9,664 bases of DNA, from the NCBI GenBank assembly GCA_035526665.1, contig DATLBY010000327.1, positions 1-9,664 on the forward strand. The letters run 5' to 3'. Below are positions 6,974 to 9,664 of this stretch, piece after piece. Position 1 is the stretch's first letter. Each line of letters starts with the position of its first letter. The translations under genes and the position numbers were made by a program. The stretch comes from DATLBY01 sp035526665 (GTDB lineage: Bacteria > Acidobacteriota > Terriglobia > Bryobacterales > Bryobacteraceae). The notes beneath the pieces were generated by a model. That model worked only from the letters and a program-made list of their open reading frames with translations, searched no databases and was not told where the DNA came from.

Positions 6974-7471
6974 ATGAAGAGACACAAGATTCACCTGCCA
7001 ATGGCAGCGATGATTCTGACAGCGGCGCTTGCCGTCCCGGCCCCCGCAGAGCAACAAGTGCCGTTCAAGGGTTCGTTCCAGGGAAATGACGCAGTCTCGG
7101 CGGGGCCTGCTCCCGGCACAGCCTTGATCCGTACAGCCGCCACGGGAACCGGCACCCATCTGGGTCAATTCTCATTCATCCAGGAACTAACGATCCACGG
7201 CGGGAGCCTCACTAACACAGGGTCGGGTCAATGGATCGCGGCCAATGGGGACATCATCTATACGACATTTGTCGCATCCGCTCTATTCGGTGATGTTGTC
7301 GTTACTGTAACGGAAATTCACACCATTACTGGTGGGACGGGTCGATTCTCGGGTGCCCAGGGGAACTTTACCCTGCACCGCACGCACGTCAGGGCACCCA
7401 GTGCCGACGGAACGCACGTTACCTTCGGCTGGTTCGAGGGGACCATTACTTCCCCGGGTGCAGCTCACTGA
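6974..7471 (+). CDS. Small secreted protein, probable beta-barrel, function unknown
   Basis: The 165-residue product starts with a clear signal peptide: basic MKRHK (1-5), hydrophobic core about 8-21, and an A-P-A cleavage site before E26. The mature part has no cysteine and is rich in Gly, Thr and alternating hydrophobic residues, as in a small beta-barrel. Recurrent turns are FKGSF (31-35), GTHLGQF (60-66), AANGD (89-93), GGTGRFSGAQG (120-130) and FEGTI (154-158). The GGTGRF...GA.G pattern is one I associate with short exported proteins of acidobacteria and with the allene-oxide-cyclase-like barrel fold, but I cannot assign a function. It diverges from the kinase gene across 132 bases and is preceded by the ECF-like element at 6888-6914, so it may be an output of the kinase/sigma system, or a ligand for the kinase's exported TPR domain. 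No rho-independent terminator is apparent after it. Confidence 0.82.
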   Translation: MKRHKIHLPMAAMILTAALAVPAPAEQQVPFKGSFQGNDAVSAGPAPGTALIRTAATGTGTHLGQFSFIQELTIHGGSLTNTGSGQWIAANGDIIYTTFVASALFGDVVVTVTEIHTITGGTGRFSGAQGNFTLHRTHVRAPSADGTHVTFGWFEGTITSPGAAH

Positions 7472-7570
7472 GAACAGTTAATCCTTGCGCGGAGAAGCGA
7501 TGCCAAGTAGAGTGTCTGACGCCGTTTCTCCAAGCACCTGGTTCTTCGTCACAGAGCCGCCCAGGAGGCC

Positions 7571-7738
7571 AATATTGATGTCTTCGATCAGCAGGCGAAC
7601 CATCCGTTTGCGTTCGCGATTGGCGGTGGCAGGGTCATTCCACAGCCGTGGAAGATCGGTGGCTAAGGCAAGCAACTGTTCGCGGCGCGTTGCATTGATT
7701 TCGATCTGATCCGATTGAAGCGAGAGATATGCGACTGG
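7571..7738 (-). pseudogene. Remnant of a large serine recombinase (C-terminal fragment)
   Basis: Reading the reverse strand, the fragment includes ALATDLPRLWNDP and RERKRMVRLLIEDINI. This resembles the stretch near the C-terminus of large serine recombinases (recombinase plus zinc-ribbon family), usually of the form LA.DLP.LW..P.T..RERKRMVRLL.EDV.L. Only about 50 residues survive; full-length members are 500-700 residues with an N-terminal catalytic serine domain, which is absent. The similarity stops at the edge of the 31-base repeat on one side and dissolves after DINI (about 7571) on the other. It is therefore a scar of a past mobile element and cannot be functional. The family call rests on remembered motifs, not on an alignment. 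Confidence 0.6.
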
Positions 7739-7743
7739 TTGGC

Positions 7744-7774
7744 CTTGCCATCGCCGCCAGTGTACAGCATGCAT
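7744..7774 (+). repeat. 31-base perfect direct repeat, right copy
   Basis: Identical in sequence and orientation to 2816-2846, which lies 4,928 bases to the left. On the reverse strand this copy still carries the ATGGCAAG that begins the isomerase gene, but no isomerase coding sequence follows; it runs straight into the recombinase remnant. It therefore looks like a detached duplicate of the isomerase gene start, as expected if the DNA between the copies was inserted there with a duplicated target or attachment site. Confidence 0.9.
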
Positions 7775-7822
7775 CTGCGTCTTCCACTCGACGTATGCTA
7801 GTTTCTGGTCAGTAGCTGTTTT

Positions 7823-7827
7823 GGAGG
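7823..7827 (+). promoter_or_regulatory. Ribosome binding site of the acyltransferase gene
   Basis: GGAGG lies six bases before the ATG at 7834 and supports this start, even though the first 25 residues of the product are a poorly conserved Ala/Pro/Thr-rich tail. Confidence 0.75.
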
Positions 7828-7833
7828 CTAGCT

Positions 7834-9066
7834 ATGGCAACCGAGATTCACCCTTTGATTTCCACGACGGCGAGCGCGTCCGTGACGGCGCCGCCTGCGC
7901 CGCCCCGCAACGTCGCACTCGATGCCTACCGCGGCTTCGTAATGCTCCTCATGATGGCGGAGGTTTTGCGGCTTCCCCGCGTCGCCGCCGCATTTCCTGG
8001 AAACTGGATGTGGACGGTGCTCGCCTACAACCAAAGTCACGTCGAATGGGCCGGCTGTTCGCTGCACGATCTGATTCAACCTTCCTTCTCCTTTCTGGTG
8101 GGAGTCGCGCTGCCCTACTCCATTGCCAGCCGGCTCGCCAAAGGCGCAACCTTCGGCAAGATGTTCGCGCATGCGCTCTGGCGGTCACTGCTTCTGGTCG
8201 CGCTCGGAGTATTTCTCAGGTCCACCCACAGCACGCAAACAAATTTCACGTTTGAGGACACCCTCAGCCAGATCGGTCTGGGCTTTCCGTTTCTTTTTCT
8301 GCTCGGTTTTCGGCCCCGCCGCTGGCAATGGATCGCTTTAGCGGTAATTCTGGCCGGCTACTGGGGAGCATGGGCGTTATATCCTCTGCCCGCGGCGGAT
8401 TTTAATTACGACGCAGTCGGCGTGCCGCCCAGTTTTCAGCAGCATCAATTCACCGGCTTTGCCGCTCACTGGAACAAGAATTCCAACTTGGGCACGGCCT
8501 TCGACCGCTGGTTTATGAATCTCTTTCCCAGAGTCCAGCCATTCATCGCGCACCGTGGCGGATATTTGACGCTCAGCTTCATCCCTACACTGGGCACAAT
8601 GATCCTCGGTCTGATCGCTGGCGGCTGGCTCCGCAGCTACTCTCCGGCCATTCCGCTCAAGCGGTTCCTGCTGGCAGGGGTCGCCGGAATCTCCCTGGGA
8701 CTGCTGCTGCACTTCACCGGCATTTGCCCCATTGTAAAACGCATTTGGACGCCCGCCTGGACGCTATTTAGCGGGGGCGCGTGCTTCCTTTTGCTGGCAG
8801 GCTTCAGTTGGATTATCGATGTGAAGCGATACCGGAGGTGGGCGTTTCCTCTGGTGGTCATCGGCCTAAATTCGATCGCCGCGTATCTGATTGCACACCT
8901 TTTCGAACAGTTCATCGCCAGCTCGTTTCGCATTCATCTCGGCGAAAATGCCTTTAAGATTCTCGGCAACCCGCTGGAGCCTCTGCTGCTGGGCGCTGCC
9001 GTCCTCTTGTCGTACTGGCTGATCCTGTTCTGGATGTACCGCCGAAAGCTGTTTCTACGCATTTGA
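7834..9066 (+). CDS. DUF5009 / heparan-alpha-glucosaminide N-acetyltransferase-like membrane protein
   Basis: The 410-residue product is a multi-pass membrane protein of the family including lysosomal HGSNAT and bacterial NagX. Members are thought to move acetyl groups across the membrane onto glucosamine-type sugars. After a disordered tail (1-25) come LDAYRGFVMLLM (29-40), the H69-x-E-W72 and HDLIQPSFSFLVG (78-90) signature, GGYLTLSFIPTLGTMILG (242-259) and KRIWTPAWTLFSGG (302-315), all in the usual order. Hydrophobic spans lie around 31-46, 80-97, 115-128, 145-158, 165-180, 245-265, 278-293, 308-328, 338-358 and 382-400. H69 and H78 are candidates for the catalytic histidine. Length is typical for bacterial members. 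The next gene starts one base after the stop, so the two are probably co-translated. The sugar acceptor is unknown; a cell-wall or exopolysaccharide amino sugar is plausible. Upstream DNA may have been altered by the insertion inferred at 7744-7774. Confidence 0.9.
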   Translation: MATEIHPLISTTASASVTAPPAPPRNVALDAYRGFVMLLMMAEVLRLPRVAAAFPGNWMWTVLAYNQSHVEWAGCSLHDLIQPSFSFLVGVALPYSIASRLAKGATFGKMFAHALWRSLLLVALGVFLRSTHSTQTNFTFEDTLSQIGLGFPFLFLLGFRPRRWQWIALAVILAGYWGAWALYPLPAADFNYDAVGVPPSFQQHQFTGFAAHWNKNSNLGTAFDRWFMNLFPRVQPFIAHRGGYLTLSFIPTLGTMILGLIAGGWLRSYSPAIPLKRFLLAGVAGISLGLLLHFTGICPIVKRIWTPAWTLFSGGACFLLLAGFSWIIDVKRYRRWAFPLVVIGLNSIAAYLIAHLFEQFIASSFRIHLGENAFKILGNPLEPLLLGAAVLLSYWLILFWMYRRKLFLRI

Positions 9067-9067
9067 G

Positions 9068-9664
9068 ATGACTCAGGAAGCTTTGTGTCTCGCCCGGATC
9101 ATTTGGGAGTATCACCAGTTGCGGCATCATCCAATTCCAGCTGAGGTCATCCTCGCCCTGGGGACAAACGACCTGCGAGTGGCCGGCTTCGCCGCTGACC
9201 TGTATCTGCAAGGGTATGGGAGCACTCTGCTGTGCAGCGGCGGAGTGGCTCACCAGAACGACCTGCTCGCAACCGCTTGGCCGAAGACGGAGGCGGAGAT
9301 GTACGCCGATGTGGCAGCGGCGCGCGGCGTACCGCGGGAACACATCCTGATTGAGCCGCAAGCCACCAACACGGCGGAAAACATTCGTTTCGCCCGCCGC
9401 CTGCTCGCCGGGCGGGGGATTCAGCCGAAAAATATTGTGATCGCGGTTAAGCCCTTCATGCAGCGTCGAACCTGGGCCACTATGGCGGTGGAGTGGCCCG
9501 AGATGCCCGCGACCCTCGCCTCTCCGGTCATGACGCTGGATGAGTATTTCACCGATGAACTGACGCCGGATAAGATCACGAATATCATGCTGGGCGACCT
9601 GCAGCGGATTTGGGTGTATGCGGCCAGAGGCTGGTCCGCTCCCCAACACATTCCCGTCGAGGTC
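9068..9664 (+). CDS. YdcF / DUF218 family protein, 3' end beyond the window
   Basis: From the ATG at 9068 the frame is open for 199 codons to the window edge. The product matches the YdcF-like (DUF218) family: a Rossmann-like core with AEVILALGTNDLR (25-37), STLLCSGG (52-59), EPQATNTAENIRFARRLL (96-113) and the KPFMQRR motif (128-134) followed by WP (143-144). Family members are often 180-230 residues, so only a few residues are probably missing. E. coli YdcF binds S-adenosylmethionine, and the related SanA and ElyC act in envelope integrity and peptidoglycan or enterobacterial-antigen lipid-carrier metabolism; the reaction is unsettled. There is no N-terminal membrane anchor, so this is likely the soluble YdcF type. 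It starts one base after the acyltransferase stop, which indicates translational coupling and a shared role. Confidence 0.9.
   Translation, partial: MTQEALCLARIIWEYHQLRHHPIPAEVILALGTNDLRVAGFAADLYLQGYGSTLLCSGGVAHQNDLLATAWPKTEAEMYADVAAARGVPREHILIEPQATNTAENIRFARRLLAGRGIQPKNIVIAVKPFMQRRTWATMAVEWPEMPATLASPVMTLDEYFTDELTPDKITNIMLGDLQRIWVYAARGWSAPQHIPVEV

Larger units (their letters stand above)
7472..7833. other. 362-base stretch without an intact gene
   Basis: Between the secreted-protein stop and the acyltransferase start I see only a decayed recombinase fragment (about 7571-7738, reverse strand) and the right copy of the 31-base repeat (7744-7774). A 98-codon open frame on the reverse strand (7774-7478) is a chimera: its first nine to ten codons come from the repeat, the middle is the recombinase remnant, and the last 30 codons (7567-7478) match nothing I recognise. 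A weak TATGCT (7794-7799) could be a -10 for the acyltransferase, with no convincing -35. Confidence 0.6.

Noticed and set aside
7301..7311. Perfect 11-base palindrome GTTACTGTAAC containing TGTAAC
   Set aside because: It lies inside the secreted-protein coding region (Val-Thr-Val-Thr), lacks the CCGTT and CCTTAT parts, and is explained by codon choice.
7485..7709. 74-codon forward open frame between the secreted protein and the acyltransferase
   Set aside because: There is no ribosome site, no recognisable family, and most of it lies opposite the recombinase remnant.

Overview
The window looks like chromosomal DNA of a GC-rich soil-type bacterium, most likely an acidobacterium of the Solibacter/Bryobacter kind. 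That is inferred from gene style, not from a marker gene. The main clues are a very long Ser/Thr kinase with a zinc ribbon, one membrane span and a TolB-like plus TPR C-terminus, a matching ECF sigma factor beginning with an FPTTRW-type motif, and a DUF5009-type membrane acyltransferase.

Left part (1-2823): an Hsp70/DnaK-like ATPase, cut by the window edge, runs leftward from 1046. It diverges across 36 bases from a PAP2-type membrane phosphatase (1083-1958, +). The phosphatase converges with, and overlaps by 44 bases, a TIM-barrel sugar-phosphate isomerase/epimerase (1915-2823, -).

Central part (2847-7743): a compact signalling block. A 1029-residue kinase (3752-6841, -) is followed on the same strand by an ECF sigma factor (3685 down to 2942). 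Divergent from the kinase is a small secreted protein of unknown function (6974-7471, +). Two near-identical promoter-like elements (TGTAAC ... CCGTT(T)CCTTAT) lie just upstream of the sigma gene and of the secreted-protein gene. I infer that the sigma factor reads both, giving an autoregulated kinase/sigma/secreted-output module. The sigma factor has a threonine in region 2.2 (DLTQD) and few acidic residues there, which fits phospho-control by the neighbouring kinase.

The whole block is bracketed by a perfect 31-base direct repeat (2816-2846 and 7744-7774). The left copy covers the start codon of the isomerase gene. Inside the right copy lies a decayed fragment of a large serine recombinase. 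The simplest reading is that the kinase/sigma block was inserted between the isomerase gene and the acyltransferase gene, which would otherwise be divergent neighbours 82 bases apart.

Right part (7775-9664): a DUF5009/heparan-alpha-glucosaminide N-acetyltransferase-like membrane protein (7834-9066, +), followed after one base by a YdcF/DUF218 family protein that runs off the window. The two probably form an operon acting on envelope or glycan substrates.
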